From Coprinus comatus (taxonomy: Eukaryota; Basidiomycota; Agaricomycetes; Agaricales; Agaricaceae): a stretch of DNA of 64,000 nucleotides. The notes beneath the pieces were generated by a model. That model searched no databases, was not told the origin of the DNA, and was given only the letters and a program-made list of their open reading frames with translations. Made by a program: the position numbers and the translations under genes. The DNA is taken from contig JAWPGT010000009.1 in the NCBI GenBank assembly GCA_034638255.1, positions 868,001-932,000 on the forward strand, in the 5' to 3' direction. Positions 25,792 to 36,054 of the stretch are shown here, piece after piece. Position 1 is the stretch's first letter. Each line of letters begins with the position of its first letter.

Positions 25792-26526
25792 TGACAGTAC
25801 GTATCGAATTGCTGCATAGACTATGTTTGAATCGCATGGGACGAGTACCAGCCAAGAACCAGCCAAATCACGGTAGAATTGGGTTGGATGGACAATTGGG
25901 TCGATGGATGACGATAATTTGATTGTGTCTGGCGCTGCGTTCATGCGATTCACATCACTGCTACAATGATCCTTGGACTTACGACGCTTGTTGTTGTGTA
26001 GGAATCGAACTTCAAGCGTTTCGTTGAGGTGGGCCGAGGTGTGTATTCCTTTCAATTATTTGAGAAATATTAGCAGCTCAATGATTCTGATTTTTTCTAG
26101 TTGTCCTCATTCAGAGTGGCCCTTCTGCCGGCAGGATCGCAGTCATTGCCGAAATCATTGACCACAACCGGGTCAGTTTGATATCCAACTACTATGGCGC
26201 CTGAGACCTTAAGCTGAACTTTTGGACAGGCAATCATCGATGGTCCCACGACTGGTGTCCCCCGTCAATCTTTCCCCTACAAGCACCTCCTCCTCACCCC
26301 CCTCAAACTTGCAACCCTCCCCCGTGCTGCCGGCTCAGGTGTGATCAAGAAGGTCGTCGAGAAGGAGGGTATCGTTGAGAAGTGGGACTCTTCTTCATGG
26401 GCACAAAAGAGATTGGCTAAGGAAAAGAGACAAGCGCTTGGCGACTTTGACCGCTTCAAGGTCATGTTGGCCAAGAAGCAGAGACGGGACGTTGTCCGAA
26501 AAGCCGTTAAGAAGGCATCCGCATGA
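25792..26526 (+). CDS. RPL14: 60S ribosomal protein eL14
   Basis: Structural protein of the large cytosolic ribosomal subunit. Four exons: a 6-nt first exon ATGACA (25792-25797, strong donor GTACGT), then 26002-26038, 26101-26171 and 26230-26526, giving 136 aa. Sequence landmarks are SNFKRFVEVGRVVLIQSGP, SAGRIAVIAEIIDHNR and the basic C-terminus (DRFKVMLAKKQRRDVVRKA). A tiny coding first exon followed by a long first intron (204 nt) is usual in fungal ribosomal protein genes. Codons in the last exon are clearly biased to C-ending forms, as expected for a highly expressed gene. The first exon is inferred from phase and donor quality. Confidence 0.92.
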
Positions 26527-27240
26527 GCGTACATTTGTATTCACACGTTATGTTCATGTTCATTCCATTCACTCATACACATGCGCATATGCTTACCTTG
26601 TTAGTTCTCGTGGAAGATTGTCACAGTTGATATATTGGGAATGCACTGCAAATATACATTATCCTCACCAAAAGTCCTCCATGTAATACAACATCCATCC
26701 TCTTAATAAGCAATATTGAGCGGAATTCAACAAGTCAGCTATGAGTACTAAATGTAACATGTGGCTGCCTGGCGCACCTTCTCGGTCACTGGCATTATCA
26801 AAAGGAACAAAATGAGCATGATTGATAATAATATCCTGGATTAAAGCGACTTCTTTTTACGACTATTTCTACTTTGGATCCCTTGATCACTTTCTTCGTG
26901 TTAAGTATTGTGTATGACCGACCATTTGTCTCCATCAAGTTCTTGTATGGTTTGGAATCCCGGATAAGTCTTTCTTCAGAAGCATTCATGATTCCGTGTA
27001 ATATGTGTATGTAAGGAAACATTCATTCTAGTAGATAGAGCTTTCTTGTTGGGTGGAGGGGAGAAAGTGATTAAATGTAGAGTATTCACGCCCTTTCATT
27101 AATGTAGCTTATAGAGCGAACATACGAAGAGTTGACAGAATAGCTACGGATTCAAGTACAAACCACTAGCCAGAGCTATACTAATTCTTCTCTGAGATTG
27201 GGGGAATTGACTGAATATTTGTTTCCTACAGGCTCGGTGA
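26527..27240. other. Intergenic, eL14 to four-helix-bundle gene
   Basis: Convergent 3' regions. A 74-codon minus-strand frame at 27022-26798 has no clear match. Nothing else supported. Confidence 0.5.
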
Positions 27241-28415
27241 TTAATAATTTATCACTTGAACATGGCCGCCCTTTCCAGCTTCTATATTTGTGATCTTTTG
27301 AGCGTTTGTTATATGTTGATTTCCTTTGATATGAGTGATCTGCACCTTAGCTCCATCTGCGATACTTGCAGCGTGGAACCAAGATACACCCTTGTTTAAC
27401 ATCGTGGGCGGTGGTGAACGTGATTGAGTGGGTCCATTCGTTGTTTGATTTTTATTCGTACTATTGTTTGATCTTGGACATTGGCTTGCAGGGGGTGTAT
27501 CAGAAGGAGGTGTTTGTGGGAATGGTGGAAATGACGAGGATGCTGTCGATTGCGAGAACGAAGAATGTTGTGTATCAGAGTACAACGGAGGTACTGAAGC
27601 TGAAGCCAAAGGTGAACTCGCCGAGTAAGCCATATCAGCCTGGATAGCAGACATGACAAGTGCAGGTGCCATCTGTGCCTTCTCGACTGCGCTTTCTATT
27701 TGGGAATTCATTTGATCTGTCGTCAACCGAACTTCGAGCAATGATTTGTACTACATCAGCCTCCAAGTAAGCATTTACAGCTAAAACGATGAAAAAGAAA
27801 CGAGGAAGAAAACCGAAAACTGACATTGAACCTCTTGGTAGTTTCTTTGAATTTGTTTTTACATTGTGTAACAATCTCGGCATCTGGGACATGGTAGAAT
27901 ATCCTTTTCCACGTAGATTTTCTTTTCTTAGAATGTGTTACAACCTTGTGTTGGATGTATTCTAGATCCCTTTCATAGATTATCAGTTAATGTAATGAGG
28001 TATATATTTCCAAGAGAGATACGCACTTGACAAGCTGCTCGATATCCATCTTAAACCGCTCCGAGAGTTCCAAATCAGGATGTTTCCTCCTATCGGTACG
28101 CTCTACTATATCTTTCATAGTCTCACAAGCCATTGTCCCAACTTCTATAAAGCCCTCTTTATTGGATTTTATCTCCTAATGCATAGTGTTAACAAACAAT
28201 TAGTCATATTTTTGGATACTACGATCGCATACCATAGATATCTCGAGGAGTCTGATGGCCATTTCGGCAGCGGTACCTATCAAAGGTATTGGAACAAATT
28301 GTGCGCATTCTTTCAAGATTATGAAAGCACGTATTCCGACAGTGTTGGCTAGTAGAGTTGTTTTTAAAGAGAGGATAGATAGAAGAAGTGAGAGAGCTCA
28401 ATTACCTGTTGACAT
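27241..28415 (-). CDS. MLKL N-domain-like four-helix-bundle protein with amyloid-like tail (copy 1)
   Basis: Five exons (28415-28406, 28348-28233, 28175-28027, 27969-27825, 27750-27241) give 309 aa in phase. Exons 1-4 encode a helical region of 140 residues (FIILKECAQFVPIPLIGTA, EIKSNKEGFIEVGTMACETM, LVKDLEYIQHKV, RIFYHVPDAEIVTQCKNKFK) that matches the fungal version of the MLKL/HeLo-like N-terminal bundle. Elsewhere this domain is fused to NLR or kinase-like parts. The last exon adds a conserved helix (EVRLTTDQMNSQIESAVEKA), a disordered Ser/Pro linker and a tail resembling fungal NLR-associated amyloid motifs: FHAASIADGAKVQI, THIKGNQHITN. Membrane-disrupting effector is an inference from HET-S and MLKL. 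No nucleotide-binding domain is attached. Confidence 0.7.
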
Positions 28416-28623
28416 GATCTATGAAGGTTGTTTTAGGGTAGACAAATGATTCAAAGTACGATGTTTTGGTGTTTAGATAGATGAGTATGAGAGTATGGCA
28501 GTGTACTTGTCATGCGCCATCCCATGGAAAATATATACAGCATTTAGCGCTATTATAGCGCTGAGGAAGGGTCTAAAATGACCTGTTTGGAAAAACACGT
28601 TTTTGATCTTGACAATAATTTTG
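28416..28623. promoter_or_regulatory. Bidirectional promoter, duplicated copy 1
   Basis: Divergent region between the four-helix-bundle gene and the decayed plus-strand gene. It aligns with 30490-30739: both contain TGCGCCAT, a TATATACAG box and TTTAGCGCT. Copy 1 has two AGCGCT palindromes (28546-28551 and 28557-28562). Confidence 0.55.
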
Positions 28624-29165
28624 ATGATGCCAACAAATTCACCAGTTATTTTACGGTTTAATTATGTGAAAGCTCTCCTGAAAAAAGACCATGTTGCTTA
28701 TAGTGTCACGTCAACAACTGTGTTAGTTTGGATTGGAGTGAGTTATCAATGTCTTTTGAAGATCGCTTAGTATCCTTGGGTTTGATGTATGATGTATGGC
28801 AATTACTGGTAGTGCCTCGTGTTCCCTAGGAAGCCTTTCCGATTTTTCGCCCCTTAGTATTCCTGATTCATTTAATAAACCATCACGATGAAATTCAGAC
28901 CTAATATTGTAGTTATACATTTACTACTACTCAAACAGTCTGCTGGAACTTGGCCCTTGCGACGGAAGAGCACACATGGAACATGCTGGGTCACGTTTCT
29001 TCATTTTGCTAATACGAGGTGCATCTGATGGAGAGCCACTCAGGAGCCAGTGCCACTTGATTTCGAGTTCACGCCAATCTTCAAAACCTTCACTAGACGT
29101 TGGGGAAATACAATTAACAAACGGAATCATTAGTAGCTTTGAGTGGTTAACCCACGACCTTCGAT
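28624..29165 (+). pseudogene. Decayed duplicate of the SHOC1-like gene
   Basis: Remnant of the plus-strand gene that is complete at 30740-34517. Matching blocks in order are ATGATG plus LRFNYVKALLKKDHVAY (compare LLFNYAKIHLTTDYIAY), TAGTGCCTCGTGTTC, GAAATTCAGACCTAATATTGT, GGTGCATCTGATGG, GAGTTCACGCCAAT and GGGAAATACAAT near 29103. Frame is lost repeatedly, and roughly 450 bases present in the intact copy are missing after about 28990. The match stops shortly after 29165. It proves that the duplication included the divergent partner and that only one copy was kept. Confidence 0.65.
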
Positions 29166-29395
29166 AGTCGAAATGGGATGTAGAACTGGAACCCTACTCA
29201 TCTAAAGCCAGTTTAACATATAAGAATGTGATTGATTTATTATATACCTAAAATATAGTATACATAGAGCGTTTGGTTAAGAAGAAAAGTCCCATAATGC
29301 TGACAACATATATCATAACATAGACTGTACTAGTAATTTACCAGAGAAAGATTGCGAGGACAAAAACGAGGATACCAAAAGACTGTATAACATCT

Positions 29396-30489
29396 TCAGC
29401 GACCTCCGATGGTCCATATCTTTTTGAAATCCAGGTGGACATCCCCCTTCTTCACTTTAATATTAAAGGTCTTATTCTTCACTCGTGACCCCTGTTGGGG
29501 CATTTGGTCCATTGTAGCCCCTTGGATTAAACTGTTAATGGTACTATGTAGACTTTCAGGGTATTGTTGGTTTGGACGAGGGAGTGCCACTGGAGGTAGT
29601 GGTGGGAGTAAATCATCCAGGCAAATTGATGGTCTTGGTGGATTGAAGTAGGATTGGGTGTATGACGGAAGTTGAGGAGCCGAACCCGAATACGAACCCG
29701 AAGATGAACTTGCTGAGTGGGCCATCTCAGCCTGGAGAGCAGACACAGCAAGCGCAGGTGCCATTTGTGCCTTCTCGACTGCTCTTTCTATTTGGGAATT
29801 CATTTGATCTGTCGTCAGCCGAACTTCGAGCATTGATTGGTGCTACAGAGTCCAAGTAAGCCTTTCACAAGTCAAACAATAAGGAAACGAGGAATAAAAC
29901 TGACATTGAACCTTTTGGTAGTCTCTTCGAATTTGTTTTTACATTGTGTAACGACCTCGGCGTCTGGAACATGGTAAAATATCCTCTTCCATGCAGACTT
30001 TCGTTTGTTAGAATGCGTTATAACTGTGTGTTGGATATATTGCAAATCCCTTTTACCGATCGTCAGTTGATGTATTAAGATGTGGTATATTCAAGAGAGA
30101 TACTTACTTGGTGATTTGCTCTATATCCCTTTTAAACTGTTCTGAGATTGCCAGATCAGGGTGTTTCCTCCTGTCAGTGCGTTCGACAATATCTTTCATC
30201 GTCTCACACGCCATCGTGCCAACTTCGATAAATCCTTCCCGGTTAGATTTGATCTCCTATACATAGGTGAGCAAGAATAGCCATGATTTGAGTAGTAAGA
30301 AATCACAAACCATAGAGATCTCGAGGAGCCTGATGGCTATTTCGGCGGCGGTACCTATCAGAGGTATCGGAACGAATTGTGCGCATTCTTTCAAGATTTC
30401 GAAAGCTTGCAGCCCCACAGTTGTAGCTGGTAGATATTTCTAAGTAGAGAGAGTGGAAAATAAGAGCAGGCCCAATCACCTGTCGACAT
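29396..30489 (-). CDS. MLKL N-domain-like four-helix-bundle protein (copy 2)
   Basis: Paralogue of the gene at 27241-28415. Exons are 30489-30480, 30426-30311, 30256-30108, 30049-29905 and 29842-29396, giving 288 aa; exons 1-4 have exactly the same lengths (10, 116, 149, 145 nt) as in copy 1. The bundle is strongly conserved (FEILKECAQFVPIPLIGTA, REGFIEVGTMACETM, RIFYHVPDAEVVTQCKNKFE) as is EVRLTTDQMNSQIERAVEKA. The tail differs: a Pro/Ser linker, then TINSLIQGATMDQMPQQG and a short basic, beta-prone end (NKTFNIKVKKGDVHLDF). So one copy carries the GNQ-type tail and the other a diverged one. Role inferred only from domain similarity. Confidence 0.7.
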
Positions 30490-30739
30490 AATCAGTCAAC
30501 GTTGTTCGTTGTTTGGGTGGATGTATGAGTGTGTGGTTCAAGTTATGGGGCTTTTGGGATAGCTGTGGGTGTGTGCAAGTATGGGTGTGAGTATACAAGT
30601 ACGGGAATGCGTTTGCAATGCGCCATGGAGGCTATATACAGTCATTTAGCGCTAAGGAAATCGAGACAACTAACAGTGACCTATTTTGGGAACAACACGT
30701 TTTTTCGTTGTTTTTTTGATCTTGACAACCACTTTGATG
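30490..30739. promoter_or_regulatory. Bidirectional promoter, duplicated copy 2
   Basis: About 250 bases between two divergent start codons. It contains TATATACAG (30633-30641) and one AGCGCT palindrome (30648-30653), both shared with copy 1 at 28.5 kb. The shared elements favour a common regulator of both neighbours. Confidence 0.5.
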
Positions 30740-33700
30740 ATGACCACAAACAACACAAACGACACTCTGCGAGGACACATCCAGCAACTGTTGTTTAATT
30801 ATGCGAAAATTCACTTGACAACAGATTATATTGCTTATACTGAAAGCCTTTTCAACAAGGTCAGTTATGAATTCAACGGTCACTTGGCTTGAACATTGAT
30901 ATGTGATAAGCAGATAATGCCTCGTGTTCTCCAGGAGGTCGCGCTGATTGACCCAACTTCCTTCACCCTGACTCCTGACCCATTCGACACGCTGTACAAG
31001 ATCCATCACATTGATCAACTGTCGAAATATGAAGATAAATTCAAACCTAATACTGTGGCTACACAATTGCTTAAACAACATCTACGAGCACGCGACGGAA
31101 GGGCGCGAACGGAACGCGTTGTACATCCGGATGGAGGTATTGCGTCATTCAGGGCGCATATAGCCAACCTAATATGTGTCCCCTTCTACTCGCATAGAAC
31201 CAGTCCTCCCAATCGCAAAGCCATTGAGCCTGCTCTCTCCCGTCGTTCCAGGAGAAATGGGCGTACCACGCAGAATTCAGGATTCCTTCAAAGCCTTCCG
31301 CATACATGTGAAGAATATCTGTTGCAAAGCCACATCAAACCACTGCAGGTTGATCCTGTACAAGAATCTGATATCGATACCCCATATGAGAAATCACTGT
31401 GAGCTCTTAGCTTTTTCATTGCATTGCATTGTCCAACACGCCACTGACACGTTTCTCTAGCAAGGTCCATTGGGTTATTAAGAAAGAAGAGCACGGCGAA
31501 GTACGGGGTTTATTGAAACATGTGGCGGACATGCGTCGTCCACAACCTAACCGACCTCATTCAGTATTGGATCCTTTCCTAAAAGAGGATGTGCATCTGA
31601 TGGTGCTACCACTACTCACTCCCGAGTTCACGCCGATATTTCCTAGGAAGCGTCGCCTAGGCACCGGGAAATACAATCAAACAAACAATGCCATTGGCTT
31701 TGAACAATTGGAACACGTCCTTACAAAAGTTAAAATAGATTCGGATGATGAGACAAACGCAAATCTGGAAGTCGTCAATGGTTGGCGTGAGTAGTATATT
31801 CTCTTGACACTAAACCGAGTGCTGATGATACTCATCAAAAGATGCCTTCAACATCTCATCTCCCTCGTCTTTGCCTACTCCTACCTCAAGTCAGGAAGGG
31901 ATCGGATTGACCAATTATTTTTAGACGATTCTCCCCCTACTGAACCTCTCTCGATGTTTATGCTTGAGAATATGGGTACCCTCAATCTTATCAATTGCAT
32001 GCGCTATACACTGAGATTCCCCTTTGGCAGATGAGGTTGAAATGCCTCGCTCAAGGCGGATTGGCGGTACATACGGTATAAAACCGCATATATTACAAGG
32101 AGAAAGGTTGCTTTTTTACAGCTTATTTTTTTCGAGTTTTGACAATTTATGTTTTGAATAAATAGCCTTGCGACGTTCTTGCCTAAAGTTCTCGGAAATA
32201 ACACACCAACCCCTCTGGTTGATCTTCCTACGAGACAACGTAGTCCCGATTCCATGCTTGGCCAGGCATCGCATATTGACGAGTACAGTACTTATGGAGG
32301 TGATTGGAATGATTTCGATTCCGATATTTCACAATTCTTTTTGAATGAGGATCCTCGGGATATCATCATGAAGGCGAAACTGACCGAGGATAAGAGTCTA
32401 ACATTTATGCAAGGGAAGCACGATATAAACAACGTCTCTGACTTTTATGTCCAATATTGATTTCCCAACAGTTCCTGATTTACCTCCTCCCAATCTTCAT
32501 GGACCTTCTCTGATCGGGACACCAACGACATTACAAGACCTACTTTCTGTACCTCATAATATGGAACTTCTACGAGACAAAGGCATGCCCTTCCGTCGTC
32601 CATTAAAGAGAGCAACAGGCGAATCGGCTCTTCGACTCTCCCTTTCATGGGTGTCAGAATATGTGTCCCTTCTATTTCGTGCCTTGGCTGACAACAACCA
32701 TCTATATCATCCAGGACCTTCACTACTGATGCTCGTCTGCCATCACATGAAGAAATTATCAGAGTTTCTGAACTCTTGCCCATGAATATGACCCTACTAG
32801 AGATAGATGAGCTGGTGGACCGTAGTATCGGCGGCGACTCTGGCGAAGGATTGAGAAGCAACAGAGTTCATCTGGCTGACCAAGGTCAAGAGATCATTGA
32901 TATTATAGAAGCATGGGATATAAGGCTCGGACCGTATATCGCCCTTTCTAGAAAAGACAGAAGACTTCGGGAGGGATCGCAACATCCTCCGGACCACCCA
33001 TTTGAGTATAACTCGAACCGATCAATTACTATAGAAAATGAAAACACTAGCGATAACATGCATTTCGCTAATCTCGAGGAACATGAGATCTATGAGCCGT
33101 CTGTGATGAACTTCGAGGATTTGATTGATACCAAAATTTTCTGTGACCAAGATCCAGTGAAGCACTCCACCCTGATCATATGTTTTTTCTCTGTTAATCT
33201 CCTTGATCATTGTATAGATCTCTGTTCCTGACCCATATTTAACCAATAGTGACTCACCGTATGGTATGAACGATGACAAGACGATGACTGACAGCACATA
33301 CCTATTGGACACCACGTCATCAACTGTGGTTAATAACTCATACACGGGTCGTGGAGGGTTACCGGGAGAAGGAACCGGAAATGCGGCGATAGTCGAATCA
33401 ATCTCACAGACAGAGCGCTTGTTGAGTTTTGCAAAACTGCGAGCAAAAAGCCTCATTATACAACCCCCACTCATAAAATCTATATCCGATACTAACCGTC
33501 AACCTCCAAAACCAGATTCAGCTACAAAAACTCCTGAAAATGACCTATCTGCGGTACTGACGGACCCAACCACTTTGCAACTTCCAGACTCCCATCGGAA
33601 GATATATCATCATCGGTACATGGCATCCTTGGATTTTGTACAACGTCAATCTATTGTTCGGGCTCTTAGAGGACCTCATTGCCAAGTTGATATAGCAGAA

Positions 33701-34517
33701 AGAACCTCTCTTGGTGGGGTGGATATAATCATTGACCCTTTTTCCGCCATTATAATAGCATCCTTGTTCACACTTCCGGCACGATGTAAACAGCTCGTTG
33801 ATCGTATATGGGATTCATCTTGGCGCTTCGGGAATATACTTGTCATTCTGGAAGCTTACCCGGGCTCGCGGGCGTTGAAACCGATCAAGGCGACTTCGGA
33901 TGTACCAAGTATATCGGCTTATACTGCACCTATACTAAAGGCTATCAGAAAATTGCGACGCGATGTGATCATTGGGGAGGCTTATGAGAACAAATGTACT
34001 GAAACGAAAGTACAGTATGCATTTGCTGATGATGTGGGGGACACGGCGAAGTTCGTGAGGTATTTTGGAGATTTGGCTGAAGAGAGAGATGTTACTAATG
34101 GTATCCTATGGGGTGACCGAGAATGGTTGGAATGGGATATGTCTTTGGTTCGTTGGTTCTCTCTTTTCTTCCACTTTTTCGTAGTTCTTGACGACGAGAT
34201 TTTGTGTTATGAATAGGATGAAGAAAGTTTGTCCTTGCTCAAAGGAATGAATCGGATGTCTGCAACTATTCTTTTGTGTAAAGCAAGCGCTGAAGAAATT
34301 CTCGATATGCCTCCTGAAGAACGAATCGATGTGTTTGCGTCCTTGATTGGGGTCCGGGCTGTGGTATGTTTTTGTGGGGAAAATGTTATCACGACTGTTG
34401 TACTGACGCGTCTTTAAGGAATTACTGAATGCAGATATAGCAGAACGTTTTCAACACATGGGTTCTAATGAAATGGTGGATGTACAGGACAGTGCTGATT
34501 CCTTGACCTCGTACTAA
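30740..34517 (+). CDS. XPF/ERCC4-like plus helix-hairpin-helix protein, SHOC1/Zip2-like meiotic candidate
   Basis: Fourteen exons: 30740-30859, 30914-31136, 31198-31307, 31349-31398, 31461-31786, 31842-31889, 31925-31975, 32031-32106, 32166-32395, 32472-32652, 32715-33156, 33218-34147, 34217-34363, 34419-34517. Together they give 1,010 aa, a multiple of three. The N-terminal half is divergent. Near the C-terminus, GGVDIIIDPFSAIIIASLF through FGNILVILEAYPG resembles the XPF nuclease-like fold. It is followed by a helix-hairpin-helix pair (SLLKGMNRMSATILLCKA, then MPPEERIDVFASLIGVRAV). Inactive XPF-like plus HhH is the layout of Zip2/SHOC1, which with Spo16 binds branched DNA in meiotic crossover formation. 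I see no ERKxxxD nuclease motif. Two introns are very short (35 and 41 nt); exons 2-4 could instead be read as one open frame. Confidence 0.6.
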
Positions 34518-34651
34518 ACAACGAACTATGATTATAATCATCATTGTCGGATACTAACTTGAACTGGGGAATACAAAAAAGTGCTGATATCAATGCTCTA
34601 TGATTTATCCGAAACTATTGCATACATGGGAGCATCGTCCGTTTATGAAAT

Positions 34652-36054
34652 TCATACAATCTCAAAACCTAATTGTTGCCATGAATCCGCTGCACAAGGG
34701 AACTTATTACAAAATTCCTTGACACGCTCTTTAGTGAGTTGTTGAAATTCTTCACAAAAGAGTTCTGTGTCAGTCCATGGTTGAGTTCTTTGCAGCTCCG
34801 TGATATGTTCCTCTATGGCAAGCAAACGACGAATATCAGCCACATCTTGTGGCTCTTTCTTTTGTTTGTGCGTTTCGGGGGCTTTCTTGTGATCATCCCA
34901 TCCTTGTAATTTATGGAGTAACAACAAGGAAAATGGAACTACGGGGAACCCATTTTTTGTCTGGATGCGGTTGTGAAGAGAGGGTACTAAGGGCATGTTG
35001 GTGTCAAGCGGCGTAAGTGGACCATCAAAATTTCTGACAGTTGGACTTTCGGGTGATTTAGAAGGCGAGGAAATGGGAGAGAGATATGGGAGGTATATGG
35101 TTCCTGGAAGTAAGATATCAACCTTGCAAGATGGTCCGAGATATTCCTGACGATAATGCAATATACGGAAGGTGGCATTAGGATCGCGAGGGAGTGTGAG
35201 GAAAAAGCGACGAGGGTTAGTGTCAAGAATGAGTTTCTTGATTTCTTCAGCTGTTCGCTTCGGCTTGTTTGGGTTTGAAGAGGGTGGTTCAAGCACGAGG
35301 AGGTCGGCATCCTGACCAATGATGGGTATAAGACATTGGGTACGTGGCATGAGGGTGTTGGTGACATGATGTTACTAACCTTCGGACAACGTGTACTACC
35401 ATACAGCTTGCATGCAAGACTACCAAATATTGCGCAAAAAAGCCCGTGGTCTTGGAGGATGGAAATTGTATCACGCGCAGCAGAGGTAACCAGATCATAA
35501 TGTCTCGTTTGACGTTCCCTCTTCACGCGAGCCTTCTGCCCTTTGCCTTTTGGCTTTTGAAGCGCCCCTTTGGTTTCTCCTTCTCCGTCGTTTTCTTCGC
35601 CTTCGCCTTCTTGTTCATCCTCATTATCATTCGTTATAGTCAAAGTTTCGGTTGAGGCCCTTGTCCGTTCAGAAACATGTGTTGAAACTCCAATTGTATT
35701 GGTGATCATCCCTGGAGAAGCTGTGGCCTCACTTCCAGGTAGCACGTTGTCGTTGACAGTAGTAAGCGTAGCTTTGGCGGTAACAACCCTCTTATTCTTC
35801 CGTCTCTTGTATTGCGCTGGTTTCACTTCTGGTGTGGGAATGGCTTGTTTTGAAATAGAGGATGTAGACGCGATAGGTTTGGGAACCATCTCGGTCTGGT
35901 TCGAAACATTACTAGTGGCAGTTCCCGGCGTTCGCTTGGTTCCAACTACTTCAGGTGATTTGGTTGTAGGTTTTCGAGGAGTTCGAGCTTTCTTCGAGGA
36001 TGTCGTGGATGCTGGAGTAAATCCTTGCATGGTTGAAACTGCGGTTGATGACAT
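34652..36054 (-). CDS. Nucleotidyltransferase-fold protein with long disordered N-terminus
   Basis: Two exons (36054-35380 and 35311-34652) give 444 aa in phase. Residues 1 to about 190 are low complexity, Thr/Lys/Ser rich with a run of Glu/Asp/Gly (DNEDEQEGEGEENDGEGE) and basic patches, possibly nuclear. The folded part begins ITSILQ-type helix AARDTISILQDHGLFCAIFG, then GSLACKLYGSTRCPKDADLLVL, which has the GS...DxD pattern of nucleotidyltransferase-superfamily folds split by the intron exactly before DAD. A third acidic position may be VDILLPG. Related mushroom proteins are uncharacterised. Catalysis is not demonstrated; it may be a binding-only member. Confidence 0.65.

Noticed and set aside
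32396..32471. In-frame stop near 32458 as evidence for a pseudogene
   Set aside because: A 76-nt intron (GTCTAAC donor, CAACAG acceptor) removes it and keeps phase.
32653..32714. Frameshift in the SHOC1-like gene at 32.7 kb
   Set aside because: A 62-nt intron with a CTGAC branch-like site and CCAG acceptor explains the change of frame.
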